A DNA stretch of 64,000 nucleotides from an uncultured Poribacteria bacterium (lineage in GTDB: Bacteria > Poribacteria > WGA-4E > WGA-3G): assembly GCA_951812525.1 (NCBI GenBank), contig OX638316.1, positions 4,644,506 to 4,708,505 on the forward strand, written 5' to 3'. The notes below the pieces were generated by a model. That model did not search any database, was not told the DNA's origin, and was given only the letters and a program-made list of their open reading frames with translations. Position 1 is the first letter of the stretch, and the number at the start of each line of letters is the position of its first letter. Shown piece by piece: positions 9,410 to 18,891 of this stretch. A program made the position numbers and the translations under genes.

Positions 9410-10465
9410 TTAGACATCCACGATAGAGCCGTTTGCAGCGGCGTTTAGAGAGAGTCCATCCCGCAGCCCCTGCTGATACTTCTGGTAAGCAATACCGGCA
9501 ATCATTGCACCGTTATCTGTGCACAAACTCATCGGCGGATAGTAGACTTCAGCACCGATCTCCACTGCGGCGGTTTTTAGAGAAGCGCGTAGTTGGCTAT
9601 TCGCAGCAACCCCACCTGTTAATGTTATTGCTTTTGACCCTGTGGATTTCGCAGCATGGACAGACTTGTAAACCAAGATGTCAACAACGGCAGCTTGAAA
9701 ACTGGCAGCAACATCTTCAATAGTTACCATATCAGAATTTGTATTCTCGGTTTCCTCCTGTCCGTTTTCCACCAGCACGCCTGCTCGCTGTGCCTTCTCT
9801 ATAAAATAACGCACTGAGGTTTTGATACCGCTAAAACTGAATTGGTAGTCGCCGCTATTGCGCATCGGTCTGGGAAATTTTATCCTCAACGGATTGCCTT
9901 TCCGGGCGAGGTCATCAATGATCTTACCACCCGGAAAACCGAGTCCGAGGTATTTGGCGACTTTATCGTAGACTTCACCGGCGGCATCGTCTTGTGTGCT
10001 CCCTAACACCTTGTACTGCCAGCCTTCGTGAACTTCTACGAGCAAGGTGTGCCCTCCAGAAACTGTGAGACAGATATGTGGGAATGGCAGGTTATCATGC
10101 ACCATGAAATTGGCGTAGATATGTCCCTCGATATGATTAATACCGAGCAAGGGTAAATTGTGACAATAAGCGAGACTCTTTGCCGATGCGACACCGACTA
10201 ACAAAGCCCCAATCAAGCCAGGACGATTTGTCACCGCTATTGCTTCTAAATCTTGAAATGTGACATCTGCTTCTGCTAATGACCGGCGAACAATGTAGTT
10301 GATTGCCTCAATGTGTTTACGGGATGCGAGTTCGGGTACAATGCCACCGTATTCTTGGTGTACATCAATTTGCGATGCGACGACATTAGAAAGGACTTCT
10401 CTGCCATCAGCAATAACAGCAGCAGCGGTTTCATCACATGAGGTATCAATACCGAGTATTTTCAT
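9410..10465 (-). CDS. tsaD: tRNA N6-adenosine threonylcarbamoyltransferase
   Basis: 351 residues. ILGIDTSCDETAAAV is the Kae1/TsaD ATPase start. The metal-binding HIEGH has His at 111 and 115. LTVSGGHTLLVEV, DDAAGEVYDKVAKYLGLGFPGG and LTGGVAANSQLR complete the ASKHA fold. The enzyme transfers the threonylcarbamoyl group to A37 of tRNA. The order dprA, tsaD, tsaC on one strand joins it to the partner enzyme; tsaB and tsaE are not in the window. The ORF is full length. Confidence 0.97.
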   Translation of the reverse strand: MKILGIDTSCDETAAAVIADGREVLSNVVASQIDVHQEYGGIVPELASRKHIEAINYIVRRSLAEADVTFQDLEAIAVTNRPGLIGALLVGVASAKSLAYCHNLPLLGINHIEGHIYANFMVHDNLPFPHICLTVSGGHTLLVEVHEGWQYKVLGSTQDDAAGEVYDKVAKYLGLGFPGGKIIDDLARKGNPLRIKFPRPMRNSGDYQFSFSGIKTSVRYFIEKAQRAGVLVENGQEETENTNSDMVTIEDVAASFQAAVVDILVYKSVHAAKSTGSKAITLTGGVAANSQLRASLKTAAVEIGAEVYYPPMSLCTDNGAMIAGIAYQKYQQGLRDGLSLNAAANGSIVDV

Positions 10466-10510
10466 ATTTGCTCGTAAAAGTAAGTCTACCCATCGCTATT
10501 CGCCGTGTTA

Positions 10511-11725
10511 TTAACTAACTTTAGCGAACTGTTTCCCCGGCAACTGCTGAATGATACCTTTAAGCTCAAGCATTAAAAGCAAACTTGAAACTTGGTTAAT
10601 CGGGAGTTGCGTTGTCCGAACAATGGTATCAATATGCGATGACGGGGTTTCGATAGCATCGAAAATCGTCTTTTCGTCTGGCGTTAAATCCGGTGGAGGT
10701 GCGCTCTGGACAGGTTGTTGTGCTTCGGCGGTAGGTTGCGGAGATACGATTTTACTACTATGTTTTTCAACAGATGACGCTTGTGAGGATCCGATCTTTA
10801 TATCTGACCTTGATGCTGCTGGTGTGAAGGATTGGAGTTGACTTAAGGCGTGCTGTGGAAGTTCATTGAGAAGATCGTCCACGTTGTTGATAAGTTTCGC
10901 GCCATTATTAATCAACCTGTGGGTACCAGCTGAAAGTTCAGAAAAAATTTCTCCGGGCACAGCAAAGACTTCCCTGCCCTGTTCACCAGCGAGACGTGCA
11001 GTAATGAGTGCCCCACTGCGATTTGACGCTTCCACGACAACAGTTCCAAGTGTCAATCCACTAATGATGCGGTTACGACGTGGAAAGTTGCCTGGTTTCG
11101 GTTTAACCCCGAGCGGGAATTCAGAGACCAACGCGCCCGATGCTTCAATTTTCTTAACAAGGTCGCGATTCGATGCAGGATAGATAACGCTCAATCCGTT
11201 TCCCATCACCGCGATCGTTCTGCCGCCTGCTTCAAGTGCGCCGCGATGCGCCGAGGTATCAATGCCCTTGGCGAGTCCACTGATAACGGTCAGTCCACGT
11301 TGCGCCAGTTGATAACTGAGTCGATAACTCACCTTTCTGCCGTAATCCTTGGCATTCCGAGAACCGACCAGGGCAATACTTAGTGCGTCTTCCGATGTCA
11401 ATTCACCCTTGATGTACAACACAAGGGGTGGTGAGTCGATTTCCTTCAAGAGTTGTGGATATGCGTCATCATAAAGCGTTAGCACCTGACAGCCGTACTT
11501 GTTAATTAATTCCAGTTCACGTTCTATAGGATACAAGACGGGCTTTTGAATCAATAGTTCACACATAGCAGGCGAAAGTCCATCTATCTTTCTGAGTTCA
11601 TCTGCTGTCGCCCGAAGTGCTCGTTCTGCGCTACCAAAAACATCGCGCAAGACTTGAGCGGTTTTTAGTCCAACTCCTTGAATCAGGTTTAAGTGAATTA
11701 GACTGATTGTTGCCTTAGAAAGCAT
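10511..11725 (-). CDS. dprA: DNA-processing protein DprA
   Basis: 404 residues. An N-terminal helical/HhH region (HLNLIQGVGLKTAQVL) precedes the Rossmann-like core: ALVGSRNAKDYGR, TVISGLAKGIDTSAHRGAL, TIAVMGNG and FPRRNRIISGL. A low-complexity linker of about 50 residues leads to a C-terminal winged helix (from about residue 350). DprA binds incoming single-stranded DNA and loads RecA during natural transformation. This suggests, but does not prove, competence. It lies 45 bp upstream of tsaD on the same strand. Confidence 0.95.
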   Translation of the reverse strand: MLSKATISLIHLNLIQGVGLKTAQVLRDVFGSAERALRATADELRKIDGLSPAMCELLIQKPVLYPIERELELINKYGCQVLTLYDDAYPQLLKEIDSPPLVLYIKGELTSEDALSIALVGSRNAKDYGRKVSYRLSYQLAQRGLTVISGLAKGIDTSAHRGALEAGGRTIAVMGNGLSVIYPASNRDLVKKIEASGALVSEFPLGVKPKPGNFPRRNRIISGLTLGTVVVEASNRSGALITARLAGEQGREVFAVPGEIFSELSAGTHRLINNGAKLINNVDDLLNELPQHALSQLQSFTPAASRSDIKIGSSQASSVEKHSSKIVSPQPTAEAQQPVQSAPPPDLTPDEKTIFDAIETPSSHIDTIVRTTQLPINQVSSLLLMLELKGIIQQLPGKQFAKVS

Positions 11726-11799
11726 TTCTCCGCCTTGCGCGATGTATAGATAAGTTTATCAGAGTGTGCTTTGCGAGCACCCGTACTGGTAATGGAGTA

Positions 11800-12390
11800 C
11801 TACTGTTCAGCTGCCATGGCTTCCGCTGGATCCGGTGGGAGTGCGTAATAGAGTTCAATCTCTTGGATCTTCTTGTACTCTTGTGCACTCGGTGCGCCAG
11901 TTTCGCCGCGTGTTGAACGTTTTGCTCCAGTTATGCGACGTGAATCCCAACGCCTTGGTACTTTCAGCCGAAGCTTCGTGGTGACAATCGGGTTTTTCAA
12001 AGTAAACCTGTAAACTGGGCGAATATTGTCTTTCACCTCTTTAACGGTGATCCATTCTTCCGCCTCATTCATATACTGAACGGCGAAGAATTCCATTTGA
12101 CCTTCTTCGGCTTTGATGACCACCTGCTGTATCGTTTGGGGTTGTCGCCATTTGAGTACGGCTTCTGTGTATTTATCGGATTCCATTTGGGATGCCTCAT
12201 CCTTTTCATCTTCGAGAATCGGACCGGTCTCCCCGCGTGTGTGCATATTGTCGTCGTGGAATCTTGAATCCTCACTTGTCGCATCAAGTGCGATGTTTGC
12301 ACTCCAGTTTAATTGCGGATTAGACGAGAGAATACAACCTGATAACACGACTAATCCACAGAGAGTTATCGTTAATAATCCAAAACGCAT
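11800..12390 (-). CDS. Lipoprotein with discoidin-like (F5/8 type C-like) domain
   Basis: A lipoprotein signal peptide ends in the lipobox LSGC (Cys near residue 19). The mature part has the beta-sandwich pattern of F5/8 type C domains: ALDATSEDSRFHDDNMHTRGETG, VLKWRQPQTIQQVVIKAE and a closing IQEIELYYAL. Such domains usually bind carbohydrates. AAGGAGG lies just before the ATG. The next gene upstream encodes a second lipoprotein of the same plan, so the pair probably arose by duplication. The ligand is unknown. Confidence 0.75.
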   Translation of the reverse strand: MRFGLLTITLCGLVVLSGCILSSNPQLNWSANIALDATSEDSRFHDDNMHTRGETGPILEDEKDEASQMESDKYTEAVLKWRQPQTIQQVVIKAEEGQMEFFAVQYMNEAEEWITVKEVKDNIRPVYRFTLKNPIVTTKLRLKVPRRWDSRRITGAKRSTRGETGAPSAQEYKKIQEIELYYALPPDPAEAMAAEQ

Positions 12391-12492
12391 GTGTTGCCTC
12401 CTTAGTTAAGCGGAACGGTTTAGGTACCGTCCAAATAGCTTAAATTGATGAGATGGTATCTTATCAACAGACCATCAATGCTTGTTTCTATA

Positions 12493-13131
12493 TTATTCCA
12501 ATTCCAGTAAATCATCAAGTTCTTTTTCGCGCTTATCGGTGGCTTCCTCGACTGCCATCTGCTCAGAGGTTTTGTAGCCGTAAAGCTCAATTTCTCGGAT
12601 TTTACCAACAGCACGCCGACTGCTGATATTCCACCCTCTGCCCCCAGAACGAGCTCGCTCCTGACGACTTAGCAGGGCATCATCTTTTGTTCCCAAAACA
12701 CGCAACCGAATCCGATCCGTTGGGAAAGGAATAAGCAGGGAAATCTTAATCGGGCTGCTTTTGACACTTTTTACATCTTTGATTAGCTGCCAGTCCGATT
12801 CAACGGCGATGCTGCCTTTATCTGCGAAAATATCAAACTCTGTTAAATTGTCAGAATGCACCACGATTCGACGGATAGTCTTTTTTTCTGGTAAAGTAAT
12901 GACTACCTGTGACGCTGGATTCGCGCCGATGAACCCTTGCGAGCCAGCGGGAAAAGTTGTTTCACCGATAGTATTGAGTTTGCCATCAATCATTTGCGGG
13001 CTTGTTGCCTGTGTTCCCTCCAAGAGGGAATAATTTTCGCTCCATTCCTGTTCCGAGAAGAGCGCGGCGCACCCGTTGAGAATAATCGCAAAACAGAGTA
13101 GTGAAAAGAGCACAATGAATCGATATATCAT
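12493..13131 (-). CDS. Lipoprotein with discoidin-like domain, paralog of its neighbour
   Basis: Signal peptide with lipobox LNGC, then a sandwich domain with PQMIDGKLNTIGETTFPAG, QVVITLPEKKTIRRIVVHS and the terminal IREIELYGY typical of F5/8 type C folds. The C-terminus is a short acidic helix. The ATG at 13131 is used because AAGGAG lies 7 nt upstream; the in-frame start at 13155 would put that site inside the coding region. It is 102 bp upstream of the related lipoprotein. A role in surface glycan binding is inference. Confidence 0.75.
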   Translation of the reverse strand: MIYRFIVLFSLLCFAIILNGCAALFSEQEWSENYSLLEGTQATSPQMIDGKLNTIGETTFPAGSQGFIGANPASQVVITLPEKKTIRRIVVHSDNLTEFDIFADKGSIAVESDWQLIKDVKSVKSSPIKISLLIPFPTDRIRLRVLGTKDDALLSRQERARSGGRGWNISSRRAVGKIREIELYGYKTSEQMAVEEATDKREKELDDLLELE

Positions 13132-13281
13132 CTTTTGACTCCTTTGATACCGCACTCAGGCACAAGCCTTCGCGCTACAGATCGTTTCATTCGCTGATAA
13201 AATAATTTCAGGTTCAAATCAGAGAGGCATTCGCAAAGTGTTGCCTTTTTGCGGAGAGGTTTCGATTCCTAACGCCTCTGG

Positions 13282-14709
13282 TTAAGATACAATTTTCCAT
13301 GTTGCACCCTCACGAGTGTCTTGGATTTCAATATTGAGTTGTTTAAGCCGATCCCGAATCTTATCAGACGTGTCCCAATCTTTTCGGCTTCGGGCATCCT
13401 GCCGTATTTCTAAAAGGAGATTAATGAGATGGTCGCGGTGTTCTACATTGTCGCCATCGCCATCGCGCGCTTGGGTATCATAAACACCGAGCACTTGGCA
13501 AGTTTCAGTTAAAGCGTGATATGCTTGTGCGAGAACAGGTGGAGCATTCTCATCGTCAGCACTGAGGTATCTATTTACCTTGCTAACGAGGGTGAAAATA
13601 GCACCGAGTGCCTGCGCTGTGTTGAAATCTGTATCCATCGCGGCGATAAATTGCGACTTCATCTCCTGGACTGCCTGTTGAAGGGGTGAAATCGTTGTAT
13701 CACCCTCCTCAAATTGCCCATCATATTTTTTCAGTGCGTCCAAACAATTGCTCAAACGCCTGAAGGCACCATCGGATTTCATCAAACTCTCGCGATTATA
13801 GTCAAGCGGGTGCCGGTAATGTGCCGAAATTAGGAAGTGGCGAATTACCTCGGTAGGATAATTGTCGAGTGCGTCTCGTAGGAGAATAAAGTTCTGCTCG
13901 GATTTTCCCATCCGCCTACCGTCAATATTTAGAAAAGCGATATGTACCCAGTAACGTGCAAAAGTGCATCCAGTCGCCATCTCGCTCTGTGCGATTTCGT
14001 TTTCATGGTGTGGGAACCGCAAATCTTCCCCACCAACATGGATATCCAGTGTCGTGCCGAGATGCTTCATAGCCATAGCGGAGCATTCTATATGCCACCC
14101 TGGTCTGCCTTTACCCCATGGACTCTGCCAAGAGGGTTCACCCGGTTTAGCGGCTTTCCACATATCAAAATCACGCGGATCTTCCTTCCGCTCATCAATT
14201 TCAACGCGAGCACCGGCGAGTAAGTCCTCCGGTTTTCGATTGGAAAGCTTGCCATACTCAGCGAATCTATTTACCCGATAATAGACACTCCCATCAATGA
14301 CATAAGCTACATCCTTTTCGATCAGGGTCTGAATTAAGCTTATCATTTCGGGAATGTGTTCGGTTGCTTTCGGGTGAACATCAGCCGGGTAAATACCGAG
14401 ACGTTGTGAATCCTCAAAGAAGGCTTCACCGTTCTGCATCGCCAGCTGTTTCGCGCTAATACCAAGTTCCGCTGCACGATTGATAATCTTGTCATCAATA
14501 TCTGTCAAATTCTGAACGAGTTTGACGGTATGTCCTCTATACTCCAAATAGCGTCGAATAATATCCGTCACCAAAGCGGTGCGTGCATTGCCCATGTGGA
14601 TGTAATCGTAAACCGTCGGTCCGCAACTGTAAATCGACACCTGTTCAGGGTTTAGTGGTACAAAGTCCTCTAATTGTCGGCTCAGCGAGTTATAGATTTT
14701 CATACCCAT
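13282..14709 (-). CDS. cysS: Cysteinyl-tRNA synthetase
   Basis: Class I synthetase. The zinc-site and HIGH-like region reads YSCGPTVYDYIHMGNARTA. HVGGEDLRFPHHENEIAQSE and GRRMGKSEQNF (the KMSKS-type loop, here GKS) are present. The DALR-like C-terminal anticodon region ends in RKDWDTSDKIRDRL. 475 residues is the usual length. First of a minus-strand run cysS-ispF-ispD-PIN/TRAM, read in the order PIN/TRAM, ispD, ispF, cysS. Confidence 0.97.
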   Translation of the reverse strand: MGMKIYNSLSRQLEDFVPLNPEQVSIYSCGPTVYDYIHMGNARTALVTDIIRRYLEYRGHTVKLVQNLTDIDDKIINRAAELGISAKQLAMQNGEAFFEDSQRLGIYPADVHPKATEHIPEMISLIQTLIEKDVAYVIDGSVYYRVNRFAEYGKLSNRKPEDLLAGARVEIDERKEDPRDFDMWKAAKPGEPSWQSPWGKGRPGWHIECSAMAMKHLGTTLDIHVGGEDLRFPHHENEIAQSEMATGCTFARYWVHIAFLNIDGRRMGKSEQNFILLRDALDNYPTEVIRHFLISAHYRHPLDYNRESLMKSDGAFRRLSNCLDALKKYDGQFEEGDTTISPLQQAVQEMKSQFIAAMDTDFNTAQALGAIFTLVSKVNRYLSADDENAPPVLAQAYHALTETCQVLGVYDTQARDGDGDNVEHRDHLINLLLEIRQDARSRKDWDTSDKIRDRLKQLNIEIQDTREGATWKIVS

Positions 14710-14753
14710 TTTTTAGATTTTCGACTCCTCTTGCCATTGATCACATCAAATAC

Positions 14754-15227
14754 TTATAGCCGAGAAAGACAGACAATTGCATGCGCGACAATCGCTTTGC
14801 CTTCACCAACAACGCCCAATTCTTCAGCTGTAGTTGCCTTAACATTTACCTGTTCTACGGTGATATCAAGCGTTCCAGCGAGCCTTGCGCGGATATCTGA
14901 AATGTAAGGCACCAATTTCGGACGCTGGGCAATAACTGTACTGTCTATATTTTCGATTCGGTAACCATGCAACCTCACTTTTGCGGCAATATCACGTAAA
15001 AAAATAAGGCTGTCCATACCTTCATAACGAGCATCTGTATCTGGAAAATGTGTGCCGATATCACCGAGTGCGGCTGCTCCTAAGATAGCATCTATGATTG
15101 CGTGTGTCAAGACATCGGCATCTGAATGCCCCAACAGACCTAAATGATATGGAATCTCAACGCCACCCAAAATCAGTTTTCGATTCGCGACCAGCCGATG
15201 AATATCGTAACCAATACCTACACGCAT
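14754..15227 (-). CDS. ispF: 2-C-methyl-D-erythritol 2,4-cyclodiphosphate synthase
   Basis: MEP isoprenoid pathway enzyme forming the cyclic diphosphate from CDP-methylerythritol 2-phosphate. Metal ligands lie in GYDIHRL (Asp 8, His 10) and LGHSDADVLTHAIIDA. GDIGTHFPDTD and NVKATTAEELG are also diagnostic. The ATG at 15227 gives the family-typical start MRVGIGYDIH; an in-frame ATG eight codons earlier has no better binding site. Directly downstream of ispD. Confidence 0.95.
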   Translation of the reverse strand: MRVGIGYDIHRLVANRKLILGGVEIPYHLGLLGHSDADVLTHAIIDAILGAAALGDIGTHFPDTDARYEGMDSLIFLRDIAAKVRLHGYRIENIDSTVIAQRPKLVPYISDIRARLAGTLDITVEQVNVKATTAEELGVVGEGKAIVAHAIVCLSRL

Positions 15228-15332
15228 ATTTTCCCGTTCTAACGGCAGCATCTATCGTCTAGACTTACGGTTTCGCAGCGTAGGCACTATATCCAGATCA
15301 TAGTTAGCCGCTGAACATTTAAGCAACAAATC

Positions 15333-16049
15333 CTATTCAAATGCCTGATTCTCAAGGAGTGCCTCTGCGATATGTAAATCCACTTGTGTCGTTATTTTCA
15401 AATTCGCATAATTTCCGTGTACTAATTTGACAGGAAAACCGAGTTGCTCAACAAGCGAAGCGTCATCAGTTGCTGTAAGTTGACGCTGCTGTGCGATCTG
15501 ATACGCCTCTTCTAACAACGATTTGCGAAATACTTGAGGCGTTTGCACTGCCCAGAGTTGTTCTCGCACAGGTGTTTCGAGAACGAAGTTATCCTTATTC
15601 GCTACTTTAATTGTATCTTTCACAGGTACTGCTGCGACAGCAGCACCGTATTCGTCGGCGGCTGTGAGACACGCGAAGATCATCTCATCCGTCACAAAAG
15701 GACGCACTCCATCGTGGACAATCACAAAATCAACATCTGCTGGGAGCGCGTGTATACCGTTTCGGACAGACGCTTGACGCGTCTCTCCACCTGCTACAAG
15801 TGCCTGCACTTTTTTAAATGGATATGGATCCAAGACCGTAGCGTGGCATTCGCTGAAGTCGGCTTCGTCAACGATCACAAAAACTGCATCCACAGCAGTA
15901 TTTTGCTCAAACCGTTGAATTGTATGTGCCAAAATTGGTTTCTGTCCCAATTTTAAGTACGGCTTTTTAACCGAATGCCCCATGCGGTGCCCCTTACCAG
16001 CTGCGGGAATAAGGGTGCAAACCTGGCTCCTCATCAACGTCCATTTCAT
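15333..16049 (-). CDS. ispD: 2-C-methyl-D-erythritol 4-phosphate cytidylyltransferase
   Basis: LIPAAGKGHRMG is the nucleotide-binding start of the family, with VIVHDGVRPFV, AAVPVKDTIK and the C-terminal TDDASLVEQLG. The enzyme makes CDP-methylerythritol from MEP and CTP, two steps before IspF. The 5' end overlaps the PIN/TRAM gene by 56 bp in another frame (or 41 bp if the ATG at 16034 is used), which suggests translational coupling. The binding site does not decide between the two ATGs. Confidence 0.95.
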   Translation of the reverse strand: MKWTLMRSQVCTLIPAAGKGHRMGHSVKKPYLKLGQKPILAHTIQRFEQNTAVDAVFVIVDEADFSECHATVLDPYPFKKVQALVAGGETRQASVRNGIHALPADVDFVIVHDGVRPFVTDEMIFACLTAADEYGAAVAAVPVKDTIKVANKDNFVLETPVREQLWAVQTPQVFRKSLLEEAYQIAQQRQLTATDDASLVEQLGFPVKLVHGNYANLKITTQVDLHIAEALLENQAFE

Positions 16050-17025
16050 CTGTTTTTATGCGAGTGAAAATCATCTGCCCTGCGCTCGTTCGTAGCATCT
16101 GCGTGACTTCAACGTTAAGAGACTTGCCGATATACGGTTTCCCATCCTCAACGATAACCATAGTGCCGTCATCAAGGTAGCCAACGCCTTGATTGGGTTC
16201 CTTACCTTCTTTAAGAAGAAACACCTGAATCACCTCACCAGCAATAACGACGGGCCGGACTGCATTTGACAACTCATTGATATTAAGAACCTTCACACTT
16301 TGCAATTCGGCGACTTTGTTTAGGTTTAAATCGTTGGTTACAATTGTAGCGTCTCTCTCCTGCGCAAGATGTACTAACTTCGCGTCAACTTCTGAAAGGT
16401 TCGGTACATCCTCCTCTGTAATCTCAACAATAATAGCTGGATTATTTTGAAGTGCCCGAAGGATATCAAAGCCGCGCCGTCCTTTATTTCGCCGCAGCGA
16501 ATCAGTTGAATCCGCAATACGTTGCAGCTCATTGAGAACAAATCTTGGGATCACAAGGGTCCCTTCAATAAATTTTGTTTGACAGATTTCAAGAATTCTA
16601 CCATCAATAATAACACTTGTGTCTAAAATTTTTAAGTTACTTGCAGCTTGAGCTGCGCGGGACTCGCTGAGTCGGACAGCTCCATTGGATCTCAGTAATT
16701 CAGTGAGGCTGAACGTTGTAGCGAGATAGTAACCGCTCATCATACCGACATAACCAAAACTGAGAATAAGCACTATAGTCAAGCTACGGTGCGGTTCTGA
16801 AAAGAGTGCCAAGACACCAAAGGAAATTAACAAACCAACAGAGAGTCCCATTAGACTCGCTACAATGCCACGGATACTGGATAAGTGCAGACAAAATTCT
16901 GCGCCTACCAACAGAAGTGCCACGACGAAGGCAGCAAGCACAGCGAATAAATCACCATCATAAACGATGTAGCATATCGCTGCACTTGCGATTATAAAAG
17001 AAAGACGAATGCCCCAAATTTTCAT
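15994..17025 (-). CDS. Membrane-anchored PIN/TRAM domain protein (YacL-like)
   Basis: 343 residues. About four transmembrane helices fill residues 1-110. A PIN nuclease-fold domain follows: LKILDTSVIIDGRI with the acidic pair Asp-Asp, then DATIVTNDLNLNKVA. A C-terminal TRAM domain covers about residues 265-330 (GQGVGYLDDGTMVIVEDGK-like segment). The architecture matches Bacillus YacL, which often neighbours ispD as here. PIN domains cut RNA, and TRAM binds RNA; the substrate is unknown. AGAGAA lies before the ATG. Confidence 0.9.
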   Translation of the reverse strand: MKIWGIRLSFIIASAAICYIVYDGDLFAVLAAFVVALLLVGAEFCLHLSSIRGIVASLMGLSVGLLISFGVLALFSEPHRSLTIVLILSFGYVGMMSGYYLATTFSLTELLRSNGAVRLSESRAAQAASNLKILDTSVIIDGRILEICQTKFIEGTLVIPRFVLNELQRIADSTDSLRRNKGRRGFDILRALQNNPAIIVEITEEDVPNLSEVDAKLVHLAQERDATIVTNDLNLNKVAELQSVKVLNINELSNAVRPVVIAGEVIQVFLLKEGKEPNQGVGYLDDGTMVIVEDGKPYIGKSLNVEVTQMLRTSAGQMIFTRIKTDEMDVDEEPGLHPYSRSW

Positions 17026-17465
17026 TTTCTCTACCGTGCGCGTTTTGATAAAGGGAAAAAGAATCCAACTCCTTGTGGGTGCGACACCCTAGTACACCAA
17101 CAAGACCTCTTGGTTCACGCACTGCTCCTATAATATACGAACACACTTTGTAAGTACACCCATTGAATCACAAACGACGATGTTTAGATTTTACGATCAC
17201 AACCTTTACTTAATAATCTAAACGACGATGTTTAGATATGTGATTACAAACTTATTTATTAACCTAAATTGCCACGTAAGCGAACGATGCGAATTAAATC
17301 GCGAGAAACTGCGTTAGGATAATCATAGAGTTAAAATAATTTATTAATTATGATGTCCCAACATAGTTAGGATAACGCAGCAGGAAAAATAAATCAAGAA
17401 GGAAAAATAAATCAAGAAGAAACAAAATACCATTTAAAGGCGGTAACCTGAATTATCCAATAGTA
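17026..17465. other. Intergenic region with short direct repeats, no gene
   Basis: No ORF of interest in 440 bp. An 18-bp sequence, AAACGACGATGTTTAGAT, occurs twice (17172-17189 and 17220-17237), each followed by an A/T-rich stretch with a related 'gat.acaa' tail. This spacing of 48 bp could be a repeated protein-binding site upstream of the PIN/TRAM-ispD operon. An 18-bp perfect tandem repeat follows near the radA end. Confidence 0.45.
17382..17417. repeat. Two-copy 18-bp tandem repeat
   Basis: AGGAAAAATAAATCAAGA occurs twice head to tail (17382-17399, 17400-17417). It is just downstream of the radA stop codon. Confidence 0.8.
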
Positions 17466-18827
17466 TCACAGCAGGGCACTCAGGCTATCATATACGTCCT
17501 TCACACCTACCAACTCAATATCCTCATCAATTTTTAATCCTCTACGGTTGTATTCAGGGAAGATAGCCCGTTTGAAACCCAACTTTGCAGCCTCTCGAAT
17601 ACGCCTTTCGACATGTGTTACGGGTCTAATTTCGCCACCGAGTCCTACCTCGCCAATCATAACGGTCTGTCGATCTACAGGAATCTCGCGATGACTTGAG
17701 GCTATAGCCATGAGTACACCGAGATCAATGCCAGGTTCAGCTATACGGAGTCCACCCGTAATATTAACAAAGACATCAGCACCCGCGACATCAATACCTA
17801 CTCGCTTATTGAGGACAGCAATGAGCAGTGAGATCCGGTGTCGATCCACGCCTGTCGCCGTGTTACGTGGATTCCCATAATTGGTAGGCACAACGAGTGC
17901 CTGTACCTCCATGAGCAATGGACGGGTGCCTTCCATGCTTGAAACCACAATAGAACCTGAAACCTCTTCCTCTCTGTTGCTTAAAAAGAGCTCAGATGGA
18001 TTCATCACATCTACAAGCCCTCTGTTTTGCATTTCAAAGATCCCGATTTCGTTCGTTGAGCCAAACCGATTTTTGATTGCTCGTAGCACTCGGTAGATAT
18101 GATGCTGTTCTCCCTCAAAATAGAGGACCGTATCCACCATGTGTTCTAAAATGCGAGGACCGGCGAGTGTCCCATCCTTTGTGACATGTCCGACGAGGAA
18201 TACTGGAACATTTCGGTTCTTCGCATAAATCAAGAGGCGCCCCGCGCACTCCCGAATTTGGGTGACACTCCCAGGTGCAGATTGAATACTCGATAAATAG
18301 ACTGCTTGGATAGAATCGACAATGACAACCTTCGGTTGAAGTGCCTCAATATGTTTTTCAATCTGCTCAAGGTTATTTTCACACAACACATAGAGCGTGT
18401 CTGAAACAACACCGAGACGCGTTGCTCTCAGTTTTGTCTGGCTAACGGACTCTTCACCAGAAACATAAAGAATGTCACCATAGTTTTGACTTAATGCATC
18501 GCTCGCCTGTAGGAGTAGCGTAGATTTACCTATCCCAGGGTCGCCGCCGATAAGGACTACAGAACCCGGTACGATTCCCCCACCGAGTACTCTGTCAAAT
18601 TCTGCCATTCCAGTCAGGTGACGTTCCACCTCAGTCGCCGTAATCTGTGAGATTGGTTCAGGATCACGAGAGATTTGCCCGATACCACGCTGTTTTGATG
18701 ATGCAGCGAGTTCCTCTATCTCTTCGGCGAAACTCTGCCAACTTTGACATGTTGGACACCGTCCGAGCGATCTCGGTGTTGTATATCCACACTCCTGACA
18801 GACAAACCTACGTTTTTCTCGTGCCAT
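17466..18827 (-). CDS. radA: DNA repair protein RadA
   Basis: N-terminal zinc finger CQECGYTTPRSLGRCPTC (CxxC twice), Walker A GGDPGIGKSTL, LYVSGEES, the RadA-specific KNRFGSTNEIG motif, and a C-terminal Lon-like domain (VNITGGLRIAEPGIDLGVL). RadA promotes branch migration in homologous recombination and transformation, in line with dprA nearby. The ATG at 18827 is preferred over a TTG five codons upstream; neither has a strong binding site. Confidence 0.96.
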   Translation of the reverse strand: MAREKRRFVCQECGYTTPRSLGRCPTCQSWQSFAEEIEELAASSKQRGIGQISRDPEPISQITATEVERHLTGMAEFDRVLGGGIVPGSVVLIGGDPGIGKSTLLLQASDALSQNYGDILYVSGEESVSQTKLRATRLGVVSDTLYVLCENNLEQIEKHIEALQPKVVIVDSIQAVYLSSIQSAPGSVTQIRECAGRLLIYAKNRNVPVFLVGHVTKDGTLAGPRILEHMVDTVLYFEGEQHHIYRVLRAIKNRFGSTNEIGIFEMQNRGLVDVMNPSELFLSNREEEVSGSIVVSSMEGTRPLLMEVQALVVPTNYGNPRNTATGVDRHRISLLIAVLNKRVGIDVAGADVFVNITGGLRIAEPGIDLGVLMAIASSHREIPVDRQTVMIGEVGLGGEIRPVTHVERRIREAAKLGFKRAIFPEYNRRGLKIDEDIELVGVKDVYDSLSALL

Positions 18828-18891
18828 CTCTAATGTTACCAATCACGCCTTACAGACGGGGATTTCAACTACAGAAATACCCTTGTCAACG

